Source: Thiobacillus sp. (GTDB lineage Bacteria > Pseudomonadota > Gammaproteobacteria > Burkholderiales > Thiobacillaceae). Taken from it: a stretch of DNA of 38,449 bases. Position numbers and translations under genes: made by a program. The stretch lies in the NCBI RefSeq assembly GCF_024708915.1, contig NZ_JANJXQ010000171.1, forward strand, positions 1 through 38,449, in the 5' to 3' direction. The notes below the pieces were generated by a model. It saw nothing but the letters and a program-made list of their open reading frames with translations. It had not been told where the DNA came from and ran no database searches. Numbering within the stretch: position 1 is the first letter of the stretch; the number at the start of each line of letters is the position of its first letter. Below are positions 1 to 7,536 of this stretch, piece after piece.

Positions 1-1
1 G

Positions 2-2182
2 CAGGACCACTTTCTGTCGCCGCGGCGGATGCGTGAATGGCGCGACATCCACGGCCAGCTGCACGCGCATGTTGCCGAACTCGGCCTGCGCGAGAACGAC
101 AAGGACGCCGGCTACGACGCGATCCATCAGGCGCTGCTGACCGGTCTGCTCGGCAACATCGGCTTCAAGTCGGACGACGCGAAAGGCCGCCCCAAGCCCG
201 GCGAGGGCAACTATCAGGGCGCGCGCGGCATCAAGCTGTCGATCCACCCCGGCTCGGCGCTGGCGAAGAAGGCACCGAAGTGGATCATGGCGGCCGAACT
301 TACCGACACCGGCCGGCTGCTCGCGCGCACCGTCGCCGAGGTGCGGCCGGAATGGATCGAGGCGGCGGGGCGCCATCTGCTGACGCGCATGTACATCGAG
401 CCGCACTGGGAGAAGGACGGTGCGCGCGTGGTGGCGTTCGAGCGCATCAGCCTGTACGGCATCACCCTGGTGCCGCGGCGCAAGATCCACTACGGCCCCG
501 TCGATGCGGCGCTGTCGCGCGAGTTGTTCATCCGCGGCGCGCTGGTGGCGGGCGACTACGACACCAAGGCGCCGTGGTTCGTGCACAACCGTGCGCTCAT
601 CAAGGAAATCGAAGACCTCGAACACAAGGCGAGGAAATCCGGCGTGTGGCTGGACGATGAGCGCATTTTCCGCGTGTTCGACGCGCGCATCCCGGCCGGT
701 CTCCACAACGGCGCCGCATTCGAGGCCTGGCGTGCCGAAGCCGAGGCCGCCGATCCGGAAATCCTGTTCCTGCGGCGCGAGGACATTCTCGGCGAGGGGC
801 TCGGCGCCGACCACACGCTGTTTCCCGAGACGATGGCGATCGACGGCGCGGCGTGTCAGCTCAAATACCGCTTCGAACCCGGCCACCCGCTCGACGGCGT
901 GACGCTGCGCCTGCCGCTGTATCTGCTCAACCGGATCGAGCCGGCGCAGGTCGACTGGCTGGTGCCCGGCCTGATCCGCGAGAAGCTCACCGCGCTGCTG
1001 AAGTTCCTGCCCAAGGACAAGCGCCGCCCGCTGATTCCGCTGCCGGATGCGGTGACGGCGTTTCTGAGCGCGGCGAAACCCGGCGAGCAGACGCTGACCG
1101 ATGCGCTGACCGCCTTCATCCGCAGAAAAAACGGGACGGACATTCATCCCGGCGACTGGGCGGGCGAGCTGCCGGCGCACCTGAAGATGAATCTCAGCGT
1201 GACCGACGACAGTGGGCAGGAACTCGCCAGCGGCCGCGATCTCGCGAGCCTGCGCCAGCAGCTTGGCGGCGCGGCCCGCATCACCTATGGCGGCGGCGCC
1301 GAGGACAGCGGGTTCGAGCGCACCGGCCTCGCCGAATGGAATTTCGGCGACCTGCCCGAGCAGGTCAAATTCAGGCGCAGCGGACGCGAGCTGATCGGCT
1401 ACCCGGCGCTGGTCGACAATGGCGAGGGCGTCGACCTGCGCCTGCTCGACGCCGCCGACGTGGCGGAGGCCGAGACCCGGCGCGGCGTGGTGCGGCTGCT
1501 GCGCATCGCGCTGGCCGCACAGTTCAAGCAGCTCGACAAGGATCTTTCACGCGAGACCGCGCTGGCGCTGAAATACCGCAGCTTCGGCAGCGCCGAGCAG
1601 CTGCGCGCAGCCCTGATCGATGCGATCGCCGTGCGCGCGCTGCTGGGCGACGACGACACGCCGCGCGACGAGAAGCGCTTCGGCAAGCAGAAGGAGCGCG
1701 CCAAGCCGAGGATCTCCGTGGTGAAGCAGGCGTTGCTGCGCGACGTGGCGGAGATACTCGACCTGCACGCGCAGGTGGCGGCGCGCCTCAACGCCAAGCC
1801 GCAGTTCACCGCCGCGATGCGCGACGAGCACGCGCACCTGGCGGCGCTGGTACCGGCGGACTTCATCACCGCCACGCCGTGGGCGCACCTGAAGGACCTG
1901 CCGCGCTACCTGCGCGGCATCCTCAAGCGGCTGGAGAAGCTGCCCGCTGCCGAGCAGCGCGATGCGCGCGGTATGGCGGGCGTGCTGACGCTGCAGAACA
2001 AGTACCTGGCGCGGCGTGGTCAGGTGAAAGGCGAGCCCCCCGCGGCGCTGGACGACTTCCGCTGGCAGCTCGAAGAACTGCGGATTTCCCTGTTCGCCCA
2101 GGAACTCAAAACGCCCTATCCGGTGTCGGTGAAGCGGCTCGACAAATTGTGGGATGAGCTTGCCAGGCAGCCCCTGAATTAA
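2..2182 (+). CDS. hrpA: ATP-dependent RNA helicase HrpA, C-terminal part (5' end outside window)
   Basis: This is the C-terminal ~727 residues of a DEAH-box RNA helicase of the HrpA family; the helicase core lies to the left of the window. The frame is open from base 2, and the residues before the first internal Met (QDHFLSPRR, then MREWRDIH) match the conserved stretch after the helicase-associated region, so the Met at 29 is not the start. What follows is the long DUF3418-type C-terminal region typical of proteobacterial HrpA (about 1300 aa in full). HrpA is known as an RNA helicase that resolves stalled or colliding ribosomes. It ends 13 bp before the next gene on the same strand, so the two may share a transcript. 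The family call is firm; only the N-terminus is missing. Confidence 0.9.
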   Translation, partial: QDHFLSPRRMREWRDIHGQLHAHVAELGLRENDKDAGYDAIHQALLTGLLGNIGFKSDDAKGRPKPGEGNYQGARGIKLSIHPGSALAKKAPKWIMAAELTDTGRLLARTVAEVRPEWIEAAGRHLLTRMYIEPHWEKDGARVVAFERISLYGITLVPRRKIHYGPVDAALSRELFIRGALVAGDYDTKAPWFVHNRALIKEIEDLEHKARKSGVWLDDERIFRVFDARIPAGLHNGAAFEAWRAEAEAADPEILFLRREDILGEGLGADHTLFPETMAIDGAACQLKYRFEPGHPLDGVTLRLPLYLLNRIEPAQVDWLVPGLIREKLTALLKFLPKDKRRPLIPLPDAVTAFLSAAKPGEQTLTDALTAFIRRKNGTDIHPGDWAGELPAHLKMNLSVTDDSGQELASGRDLASLRQQLGGAARITYGGGAEDSGFERTGLAEWNFGDLPEQVKFRRSGRELIGYPALVDNGEGVDLRLLDAADVAEAETRRGVVRLLRIALAAQFKQLDKDLSRETALALKYRSFGSAEQLRAALIDAIAVRALLGDDDTPRDEKRFGKQKERAKPRISVVKQALLRDVAEILDLHAQVAARLNAKPQFTAAMRDEHAHLAALVPADFITATPWAHLKDLPRYLRGILKRLEKLPAAEQRDARGMAGVLTLQNKYLARRGQVKGEPPAALDDFRWQLEELRISLFAQELKTPYPVSVKRLDKLWDELARQPLN

Positions 2183-2195
2183 GTAGCGTTCAACT

Positions 2196-2762
2196 ATGAG
2201 CGAACGCGTCTTCAACCTGCCCAACGTCATCACCCTGGCGCGCCTGGCGGCAGTGCCGGTCGTGGGCTGGCTGATCCTGCAGCAGCGCTGGGAGGCGGCC
2301 TGCTGGCTGTTCCTCGCGGCTGCGGTGTCGGACGGCATCGATGGCCTGCTGGCGCGCCGGCTCCAGCAGACGACGCAGCTGGGCGCGGCGCTCGACACCG
2401 TCGCCGACAAGGCGCTGGGCCTGGTGACGCTGGTGCTGCTGACGCTCGAAGAAGCGATCCCGATGTGGGTGACGCTGGCGATCCTGCTGCGCGACAGCGT
2501 CATCGTGCTGGGCGCGCTGAGCTACCGCGGGTTGGCCGGCCATCTGGAAATCCATCCCACCTGGCTCGGCAAGACGCATATGTTTGCCGAGTTTGCGCTG
2601 CTGACGCTGGTGCTGGCGGGCCTGGCCGGTCTGCTGGCGCTGGAGGGCTGGCTGCTGCCGTTGTTCGGCATCGTGTTCGTCATTGCCGTGCTCTCCGGGG
2701 CGCAGTATGTCTGGATCTGGAGTGCCAAGGCGCGCGCGGCGGCCCGCTTCAAATCTCGCTGA
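2196..2762 (+). CDS. CDP-alcohol phosphatidyltransferase family membrane protein (PgsA-like)
   Basis: A 188-aa integral membrane enzyme of the CDP-alcohol phosphatidyltransferase family, which transfers a phosphatidyl group from a CDP-linked lipid to an alcohol such as glycerol phosphate. The full catalytic signature is visible: D46-x2-D49-G50-x2-A53-R54-x8-G63-x3-D67-x3-D71. Several hydrophobic segments surround it (about 10-30, 36-45, 72-90, 93-108, 125-165). Length fits PgsA-type phosphatidylglycerophosphate synthases, but the alcohol substrate cannot be read from the sequence, so no symbol is given. It starts 13 bp after hrpA and its stop lies only 4 bp from the convergent GGDEF gene, leaving no room for a separate terminator. 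Confidence 0.85.
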   Translation: MSERVFNLPNVITLARLAAVPVVGWLILQQRWEAACWLFLAAAVSDGIDGLLARRLQQTTQLGAALDTVADKALGLVTLVLLTLEEAIPMWVTLAILLRDSVIVLGALSYRGLAGHLEIHPTWLGKTHMFAEFALLTLVLAGLAGLLALEGWLLPLFGIVFVIAVLSGAQYVWIWSAKARAAARFKSR

Positions 2763-2766
2763 GACG

Positions 2767-3978
2767 TTATTGAAAGGCAAGGCAGCGCTGGCGTTCCGAC
2801 TCGCAGCCGGATTTGACCCGGTACATGGCGGCGTCGGCGGCGCGAATCAGCGTATCTTCGTCACTTCCGTCGTCGGGATACACCGCCTGGCCGATGCTGG
2901 CGTCGATGCCCAGATGGAGGTCGTCAAAGCGGGTGCTGTGGGCCAGGTTATGTTCGATCTTGAGCGCAGCGGCGACGCAGTCGTGCCGTCCCTGCACGCC
3001 TTCCAGCAGTACCACGAATTCGTCGCCGCCCAGGCGCGCAACCGAATCGGATTCGCGCACGCAATCCCGTAGCTGCTGCGCGACTTCCATCAGCACGGCG
3101 TCGCCGATGTGGTGGCCATGCCGGTCGTTGATATCCTTGAAGCGGTCCATATCCACATACAGGATACCCACCTTGCCGCCATAGCGATGGGCGTGGCGGA
3201 TCGCCTGCTGCAGGCGGTCATAAAACAGCCGCCGGTTGGCCAGTCCGGTGAGCGGGTCATGCGTGGCCTCTTCGCGCAGCGTTGCCCGCGAGCGCTCGAG
3301 CTCCATCATCTGTGCGTCTATCTGCCGCGATTTCTGGCTGATTTTTCGTAGTGCATGCCTGGCGATCAGCAGGGCCAGGACGACCGCCGCAATGCCGAAT
3401 GCCAGCGTGAGCAGAAAAGTGCGCCGGTAGGTTTGCTGCGCCTGCTGCTGGGCGATGAGATTGGCCTGCTGATAAAGATTGCGCATATCGGCCAGTTGCA
3501 GGTTGAAGGCTTCCTGGATAGGGATGGCTTCCTGCACCAATACCCGGTGCGCGTCAGCACTCAGCTCGGAGTTGAGCAGATCGACCACGCGACCCTGTAC
3601 CAATTCGATGTTGTTGACCAGGTGGGTCTGGGTATTGAAGCTGCGTTGCTCGGCAGTGGAAAATCCCATCTGGCGCAGGGCGTTGCGCCCACTTCCGACC
3701 AGGAAACCGGCACGGTTGAATTCCATGAAATGGGTATCGCGTTCGAACGGGTCGTCGGCAAGCGCCATGCGGAACAGGCTGTCGGTACGGATATGCGCCG
3801 CCACCTGGGTTTGCGTGATGAGGTCGATCTTGCGGTTATGGTTCTCGACCACCGTGCGCATCTGCTCGCCCAGCGTTTGTAATTGCAGCAGACCGTTCAA
3901 TGCCAGCCCGCAGATCAGGACGATCAGCGTGACGAAGGCCGCTCCGGTAGTGAGGGAGAATCCGCGTTGCATGGGCAT
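2767..3978 (-). CDS. Membrane-anchored diguanylate cyclase (GGDEF)
   Basis: A 403-aa predicted cyclic di-GMP synthase. Transmembrane segments at about 8-32 and 187-208 enclose a ~150-residue helical periplasmic sensor region rich in Gln and Leu, resembling the four-helix-bundle sensors of chemoreceptors. A short linker helix (212-238) leads to a GGDEF domain (about 238-400). The active site is intact (GGDEF at 317-321), as is the substrate motif DPLTGLANRR. An RxxD inhibitory site (R308-D311) stands exactly five residues before GGDEF, so product inhibition is expected. No EAL domain is present. The input signal cannot be told from sequence. A second in-frame Met at residue 3 is an alternative start; neither has a clear ribosome binding site. 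Confidence 0.9.
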   Translation of the reverse strand: MPMQRGFSLTTGAAFVTLIVLICGLALNGLLQLQTLGEQMRTVVENHNRKIDLITQTQVAAHIRTDSLFRMALADDPFERDTHFMEFNRAGFLVGSGRNALRQMGFSTAEQRSFNTQTHLVNNIELVQGRVVDLLNSELSADAHRVLVQEAIPIQEAFNLQLADMRNLYQQANLIAQQQAQQTYRRTFLLTLAFGIAAVVLALLIARHALRKISQKSRQIDAQMMELERSRATLREEATHDPLTGLANRRLFYDRLQQAIRHAHRYGGKVGILYVDMDRFKDINDRHGHHIGDAVLMEVAQQLRDCVRESDSVARLGGDEFVVLLEGVQGRHDCVAAALKIEHNLAHSTRFDDLHLGIDASIGQAVYPDDGSDEDTLIRAADAAMYRVKSGCESERQRCLAFQ

Positions 3979-4016
3979 AGACGCTTGTGTTCAGGCCATT
4001 ATTGATGTTTAGTCCA

Positions 4017-4589
4017 TTATTGGCCGGGTTGCAGCGCTGGCTGCGGCATATCGGCCTGCTGAAGGACCTGCAAGGCATGGGCCACCTGCTGCGCGTGGCG
4101 TGCCGGGTCAACCTTGCTGAAGCGTGCCGCGATACGGCCGTCGGGCGCGATGATGAAGGTATGGCGGCGGGCGAATCGCACGAGCCCAAGATTCAGCAGG
4201 CTGTCGTATGCTGCGGCCGTCCGTCCGCCCGGGTCCGACAGCAGGGGAAACGGCAGCCGGTATTTGCGTGCAAAACCGGCGTGCGACCGGGTGTCGTCGA
4301 CGCTGACCCCGGCCACCGCTGCGTTGAATTTGCCCAGCACCCCGATGTCGTCGCGAAAGCGGCATGCCTCCTGGGTGCAGCCGGGCGTATCGTCCCTGGG
4401 ATAGAAATACAGCACCAGCCAGCGCCCGGCATAATCGCTCAAACGATGAGTGCGACCGTCCTGATCCTGCAAGGCGAAATCGGGCGCGGCGCTGCCTTCC
4501 GTCCGCTGCGGGCCTGGCCGCAGCATCCACAAAACCGCGCTGGCCAGCAGTAGCAGCAACGCCAGTCCACCCAGCATGTATTTATTCAT
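4017..4589 (-). CDS. Membrane-anchored peroxiredoxin (Bcp/PrxQ type)
   Basis: A 190-aa thiol peroxidase of the Bcp/PrxQ subfamily with a single N-terminal membrane anchor (residues 5-23). After the anchor comes a thioredoxin-fold domain opening with APDFALQDQDG. The active-site motif (TPGCT within 68-72) places the peroxidatic Cys at C71, and a second Cys at C76 is five residues on, the spacing of the resolving Cys in PrxQ. The family reduces hydroperoxides with thioredoxin as donor. The N-terminal anchor suggests that the domain faces the periplasm; orientation is inference. A GGGAGG ribosome binding site about 7 bases upstream supports this start. The gene stands alone between the GGDEF gene and tRNA-Arg. 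Confidence 0.88.
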   Translation of the reverse strand: MNKYMLGGLALLLLLASAVLWMLRPGPQRTEGSAAPDFALQDQDGRTHRLSDYAGRWLVLYFYPRDDTPGCTQEACRFRDDIGVLGKFNAAVAGVSVDDTRSHAGFARKYRLPFPLLSDPGGRTAAAYDSLLNLGLVRFARRHTFIIAPDGRIAARFSKVDPARHAQQVAHALQVLQQADMPQPALQPGQ

Positions 4590-4649
4590 CGGTGCCTCCC
4601 GTTTGCATCATAGCCGGGTTGTGCGCCAATCGAGTGTGTCCGATAGGGT

Positions 4650-4678
4650 TCGGCAATCCACGCCGGATTCGGTAGAAT
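4650..4678 (+). promoter_or_regulatory. Likely sigma-70 promoter of tRNA-Arg
   Basis: TCGGCA (4650-4655) and TAGAAT (4673-4678) are separated by 17 bases and lie just before the tRNA gene, with a GC-rich discriminator (GCGCGCC) after the -10 box. This layout is typical of stringently controlled stable-RNA promoters. The -35 box matches consensus at four of six positions. Confidence 0.55.
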
Positions 4679-4687
4679 GCGCGCCAC

Positions 4688-4763
4688 GCCCCGGTAGCTC
4701 AGTGGATAGAGCAACCCCCTCCTAAGGGGTAGGTCGGACGTTCGATTCGTCTTCGGGGCGCCA
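4688..4763 (+). tRNA. tRNA-Arg (anticodon CCT)
   Basis: A complete 76-nt cloverleaf. The 7-bp acceptor stem (GCCCCGG with TCGGGGC) is followed by discriminator G and an encoded CCA. The anticodon stem ACCCC/GGGGT encloses the loop CTCCTAA with anticodon CCT at 4721-4723. The gene is intact although it is the integration target: its 3' 45 bases are the att core, and the same sequence recurs at the far end of the island. Confidence 0.97.
4719..4763 (+). repeat. att core repeat, copy inside tRNA-Arg
   Basis: This 45-bp segment runs from the anticodon loop to the CCA end of the tRNA. It is identical to 31506-31550; identity stops at 4764 (A here, G there) and just before 4719 (C here, T there). 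It is the crossover-containing core used by a tRNA-targeting tyrosine integrase. Confidence 0.93.
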
Positions 4764-5094
4764 ACAAAAACAATAATAACAACAGGATACGATGCAATAG
4801 CTTGCTCTTGCTTTCCCTTGATTTATTTCAATTGTCACCCTACTGGGTGACGGGAAGGTGACAGATATTTGGTCGTCCTCTTCCGTTCTCGGAGTACGGA
4901 GCACGCGAGAGAATATTCTTGTCACCCGGTGCTTTATTTTTCGCTTTTCGAGCCGATAATGTTTTTATGACCCGCGCATTTTGCGCGTGAGCCGCAAGGC
5001 TCCGGAGAACGCTAAACCATCCCCTTTGGTGATCGCGCTCCACTCACTCGGTTAGGACCCGGGTACAAAGGGGGATGGCGCTCCGGAGAGTGTC
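4764..5094. other. Left-end non-coding region of the island with candidate integrase arm sites
   Basis: About 330 bp without a supported gene. It holds GTCACCC at 4834-4840, GGGTGAC at 4845-4851, AGGTGAC at 4856-4862 and GTCACCC at 4921-4927. The first two form a perfect 7-bp inverted repeat with a 4-base loop. The second and third are direct repeats with an 11-bp pitch, the same arrangement found next to the integrase at the other end (31424-31441). They are plausible arm-type binding sites of the integrase or of a directionality factor. The rest is AT-richer than its surroundings. No convincing promoter was found. Confidence 0.55.
5018..5078. repeat. Inverted repeat in the leader of the AlpA-like gene
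   Basis: CCATCCCCTTTG (5018-5029) pairs with CAAAGGGGGATGG (5066-5078), with one extra G, around a 36-base loop. The stem ends 16 bases before the start codon at 5095. A 10-bp direct repeat (GCTCCGGAGA, 4999-5008 and 5080-5089) overlaps the same stretch. It may be an operator or an mRNA structure covering the ribosome binding site; function is inferred from position only. Confidence 0.4.
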
Positions 5095-5469
5095 ATGCAA
5101 GACCTCATCAACGCCGCGTTTCCGCCGGCACTGCCGCCCGTCTTGGGCGTCGAAGAGCTGTCCAAGCTCATCAAAAAGTCCCCCGCCAGCATCATCGCCG
5201 ACCGCTCGCGCGCACCGTACCGGTTGCCGCCGAGCTGCGAGCCGCCGAAGAGCCGTCAGCCGCTCTGGCTGCTTTCCGACGTGCTCGACTGGCTGCGTCA
5301 CTACCAGCGTCCCTCAGTGCCGCCGCCGGCTGCGTTCGCGCAGCCCAGGTCTGCAGACACCCGGCATCGGCGCGGACGCCCTACCAAAGTCGAGCAGACG
5401 GAGGCGAATAAACTAGGCATTAGCGTTCGTGAACTTCGTGAACGTTCAGGTGAAGGGGCACAGAAATGA
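5095..5469 (+). CDS. AlpA/excisionase-like helix-turn-helix protein
   Basis: A 124-aa protein whose first ~75 residues fit the small winged HTH fold of AlpA and excisionase (MerR-like HTH_17) proteins. VEELSKLIKKSPASI forms the HTH, then comes a basic, proline-rich turn, and the domain ends with WLLSDVLDWL, the usual closing helix. The C-terminal half is basic and probably disordered. In integrative elements such proteins act as recombination directionality factors or as activators of the integrase or neighbouring genes; which role applies here is not visible. GGAGAG precedes the ATG by about 5 bases. Its stop overlaps the next start (ATGA), so translation is likely coupled through to trfA. 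Confidence 0.65.
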   Translation: MQDLINAAFPPALPPVLGVEELSKLIKKSPASIIADRSRAPYRLPPSCEPPKSRQPLWLLSDVLDWLRHYQRPSVPPPAAFAQPRSADTRHRRGRPTKVEQTEANKLGISVRELRERSGEGAQK

Positions 5470-5741
5470 GCGCCTTCCCGTTTCGCCCCTGTTCGCGGAC
5501 TGTCCGACGACTTGTGCGCATAGGCGCTTTGCCAGCTGGCGTACCGCACACGCCGAGAGAAATTCAGGTTGCACGCGACAGGATAGCGCGTGGGATCGCA
5601 AGCCTTGTCGACCAAGGTTTCTTCAAGGGTCAGCATCGGCGACCCAGGAATGACGAGGGCTGGCACGAATGGCTGCGCCTTCAGGCCTCTGCTCGATCCA
5701 ACGCGGCGAGCGGGTCGGAAGTTGTCTTTGGTGGGCTTTGA
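5466..5741 (+). CDS. Small basic protein of unknown function, coupled to the HTH gene and trfA
   Basis: A 91-aa basic ORF that I do not recognise. It is supported by context: its ATG overlaps the upstream stop (ATGA at 5466-5469), a GAAGGGG ribosome binding site lies about 8 bases upstream, and its TGA (5739-5741) is one base before the trfA ATG. The central part (about 28-53: TPREIQVARDRIARGIASL) looks helical; no membrane segment or cysteine motif is seen. Position suggests an accessory role in replication or copy control, which is only inference. A longer frame of trfA overlaps it (from 5590), but that would need a start without a ribosome binding site. Confidence 0.55.
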   Translation: MSAFPFRPCSRTVRRLVRIGALPAGVPHTPREIQVARDRIARGIASLVDQGFFKGQHRRPRNDEGWHEWLRLQASARSNAASGSEVVFGGL

Positions 5742-5742
5742 A

Positions 5743-6657
5743 ATGGGGACCATTAAGGGGGTTCCCGATCCCGGGTCGCAACACTCACTAGGTGATGCCT
5801 TTTCCCGGATACAGCAGCGCGCCGCCGAGGCGGCGGCTCGCAAAGAGAAGAGAGGCGAGGCACCGCCCACGCAGAGGCTTTTCCTGCCTGGTTTGGCCGA
5901 ATTCATGCGAGCGGTCCCCAACCACGTCGCCAGATCCTCCCTGTTTGCGCCAATTGCTAGAGGCCGTCGCAAGTTTCATCATGAGACATTGCTTGTCACG
6001 CGCGCCGATGCGGTCATGCGATATACCGGTGAACAGCTAGACGAAGCAGATGCCGATCTGACTTTGCAGCTGATTTACGAGGCCATTCAGTTCCCGTTAG
6101 GCGTCGCGGTAACGCTGAATCGAGCGCGCTTACTGCGTGCGATGGGGCGAAGCACTGGCAGAAACGACTATGAATGGCTGCAACGACGTATGAAAGCCCT
6201 GACTGTGGCGACGCTCTTCATAGAAGCGAGACGGCCGGATGGATCCGTCAAATTTCGCGTAGGCCATCTTGAGGCATTCCATATCGTTCAGAGCTTCCGC
6301 TATGACGACGCATCCGAAACGTACTGTTTCATGATGGATCCCCGTTGGGTGCAATTGTTCAGCAATCGCGAGTTCGCGTTGATTGACTGGGCTAAGCGGC
6401 TCGAAATTCGACGCGGCCAGGACATGGCGAAGGCATTCCAGCGCCTTATAGCCACGTCATCCAATCCGGTGCAGCGATACGCGCTGGACTGGCTCAAAGA
6501 CAAGATGCAGTACGCCGGGCGAATGCGTGATTTTCGTGAGGCGCTGGATCGGGCGATGCGCGAGCTGCAGCGGCTAGAACTTATCGCTTCGTGGGGCATT
6601 GAGCGGAGCACGAAGGGGAAAGAGCAGCTTGTAATGTGGTCCGGAACGTCGGGATAG
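5743..6657 (+). CDS. trfA: TrfA-type replication initiator protein
   Basis: A 304-aa protein similar to the plasmid replication initiator TrfA of IncP-type replicons, which binds iterons at oriV and recruits host DnaA and DnaB. Diagnostic features are the central block ARSSLFAPIARGRRKF (about 62-78), RYTGEQLDEADADL (about 94-107) and the repeated basic winged-helix regions in the C-terminal 200 residues. I chose the ATG at 5743 (MGTIKGV) because it follows the upstream stop by one base and has GGTGGG about 8 bases before it; the frame stays open to 5590. Four iteron-like repeats start within its last codons, which supports a working replicon. In an integrated element this allows replication after excision. 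Confidence 0.8.
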   Translation: MGTIKGVPDPGSQHSLGDAFSRIQQRAAEAAARKEKRGEAPPTQRLFLPGLAEFMRAVPNHVARSSLFAPIARGRRKFHHETLLVTRADAVMRYTGEQLDEADADLTLQLIYEAIQFPLGVAVTLNRARLLRAMGRSTGRNDYEWLQRRMKALTVATLFIEARRPDGSVKFRVGHLEAFHIVQSFRYDDASETYCFMMDPRWVQLFSNREFALIDWAKRLEIRRGQDMAKAFQRLIATSSNPVQRYALDWLKDKMQYAGRMRDFREALDRAMRELQRLELIASWGIERSTKGKEQLVMWSGTSG

Positions 6658-6727
6658 CGTCGCACCGCAGTCGGGATAGCATCGCTCCAAAACGGGACAG
6701 CATCGCGTTTGGTCGGGATAGTGTCGC
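6649..6727 (+). repeat. Iteron-like array: candidate TrfA binding sites / oriV
   Basis: Four direct repeats of 15 bp with consensus TCGGGATAGCRTCGC lie at 6649-6663, 6671-6685, 6692-6706 and 6713-6727, i.e. with start-to-start spacings of 22, 21 and 21 bp. Copies differ at only one to three positions. The first copy overlaps the trfA stop codon. Direct repeats at about two helical turns, adjacent to a Rep gene, are the hallmark of iteron origins; TrfA-controlled origins use iterons at this kind of spacing. A pyrimidine-rich, AT-richer stretch follows at about 6776-6810. Confidence 0.75.
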
Positions 6728-7051
6728 CCGCCCACTCATGTAATCCCATATGGCGCAAGGCTGTCAGCGGCGGGAATTGCCTTTTACCCTCTTTTTATCT
6801 TTCTTCTACAGCCGGCATCTGTGGGTAGATCGGTGGCGTAAGCACGAGTTTCGGTAAGGAACCTTGCACGCCCCCGCGCCGATGGGCGAGGCCCCTCCGC
6901 AAGACCAGTCTGCAAGTTTGGGCGGCATGCCGCCCTGTTCCGCCTGTCGGCGGCAGGCAGCCAATCTCACCCACACGGACATAAGACACCAATAAACCGC
7001 GATAGCTAGCTGCATGCATCAAGATGCCTTCATGCTTTTTTGGAGGCAACG
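6728..7051. other. Non-coding region after the iterons
   Basis: About 320 bp without a supported gene between the iterons and the mobilization operon. It contains a T/C-rich stretch (6776-6810) that could be an unwinding element, a perfect 16-bp palindrome GGGCGGCATGCCGCCC (6920-6935), and a GC-rich stem around 6942-6957 whose core (GCCTGTCGGC) recurs in opposite orientation near 10597-10606. It could hold the rest of the origin and the promoter of the operon starting at 7052. Open frames on the minus strand here have no family resemblance. Confidence 0.45.
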
Positions 7052-7234
7052 ATGAAACGGTTCTATGAATACGCTGGCGCGGTGGCGCTTGTAGTCCTTA
7101 CTTGGGCGGTCTTGATGTGGCTGCTTGTACTCTCCCTTCCTTTGCCGACACCGGAAGAGCAGGCGGCGTTTGACCGCTGGCAGGTGGAGCAGATGAACCG
7201 TGTAGGCGCGACCGGTGGAGAGAAAAAGGAATGA
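7052..7234 (+). CDS. Small single-pass membrane protein, first gene of the mobilization operon
   Basis: A 60-aa protein with one clear membrane segment (about residues 9-31, AVALVVLTWAVLMWLLVLSL) followed by a charged soluble tail. I do not recognise the family. The ATG at 7052 is preceded at 6 bases by GGAGG, so it is preferred over the upstream TTG at 7040. The stop overlaps the next start (ATGA). As the first of six tightly packed genes ending with the coupling ATPase, relaxase and a small HTH protein, it may help anchor the transfer complex; this is inference from position. Confidence 0.65.
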   Translation: MKRFYEYAGAVALVVLTWAVLMWLLVLSLPLPTPEEQAAFDRWQVEQMNRVGATGGEKKE

Positions 7235-7536
7235 AGCAAGCGCGTTGTGATCGTCCCACCGATTCTTGTACGCGCAGTCGCCGCTGGTCGTCTCGCCTTA
7301 GTCGCTGGCTTTGGGTTTGCGTTTGCGGAAGAGCCTTTTGCGAAAACTCGGATGGCTCGATTTCAACGCTGCCACTGCGAGGCGATATGGATCCGAAGAT
7401 CGTTTGCCCAGAATGCCGAGCCCCGATGGCGTTAGTTTGTGGCTCGCGCAATGGTGACTTCTATAGTTGTTCGCGGTACCCGGTCTGTCGCGGCACGCGC
7501 CCCGCGGTTGCTGGAAACGACGGAGGGACGAAATGA
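7231..7536 (+). CDS. Topoisomerase-type C4 zinc-finger protein
   Basis: The C-terminal ~45 residues form a C4 zinc finger of the kind found at the end of bacterial topoisomerase I: CPECRAPM (C59 and C62) and then GDFYSCSRYPVC (C80, C86). These fingers bind single-stranded DNA. The first ~50 residues are Arg-rich and of odd composition, and an internal ATG at 7387 (MDPKIVC) has GAGG about 6 bases before it, so the functional protein could be only the finger. The called start overlaps the upstream stop (ATGA) and the stop overlaps the next ATG, which supports coupling along the operon. Neighbours suggest a role in DNA processing during transfer. Confidence 0.6.
   Translation: MKQARCDRPTDSCTRSRRWSSRLSRWLWVCVCGRAFCENSDGSISTLPLRGDMDPKIVCPECRAPMALVCGSRNGDFYSCSRYPVCRGTRPAVAGNDGGTK

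Noticed and set aside
4721..4925. Minus-strand open frame overlapping tRNA-Arg (4722-4925) and a neighbour (4840-5043)
   Set aside because: They overlap the tRNA gene or att region and have no ribosome binding site or family.
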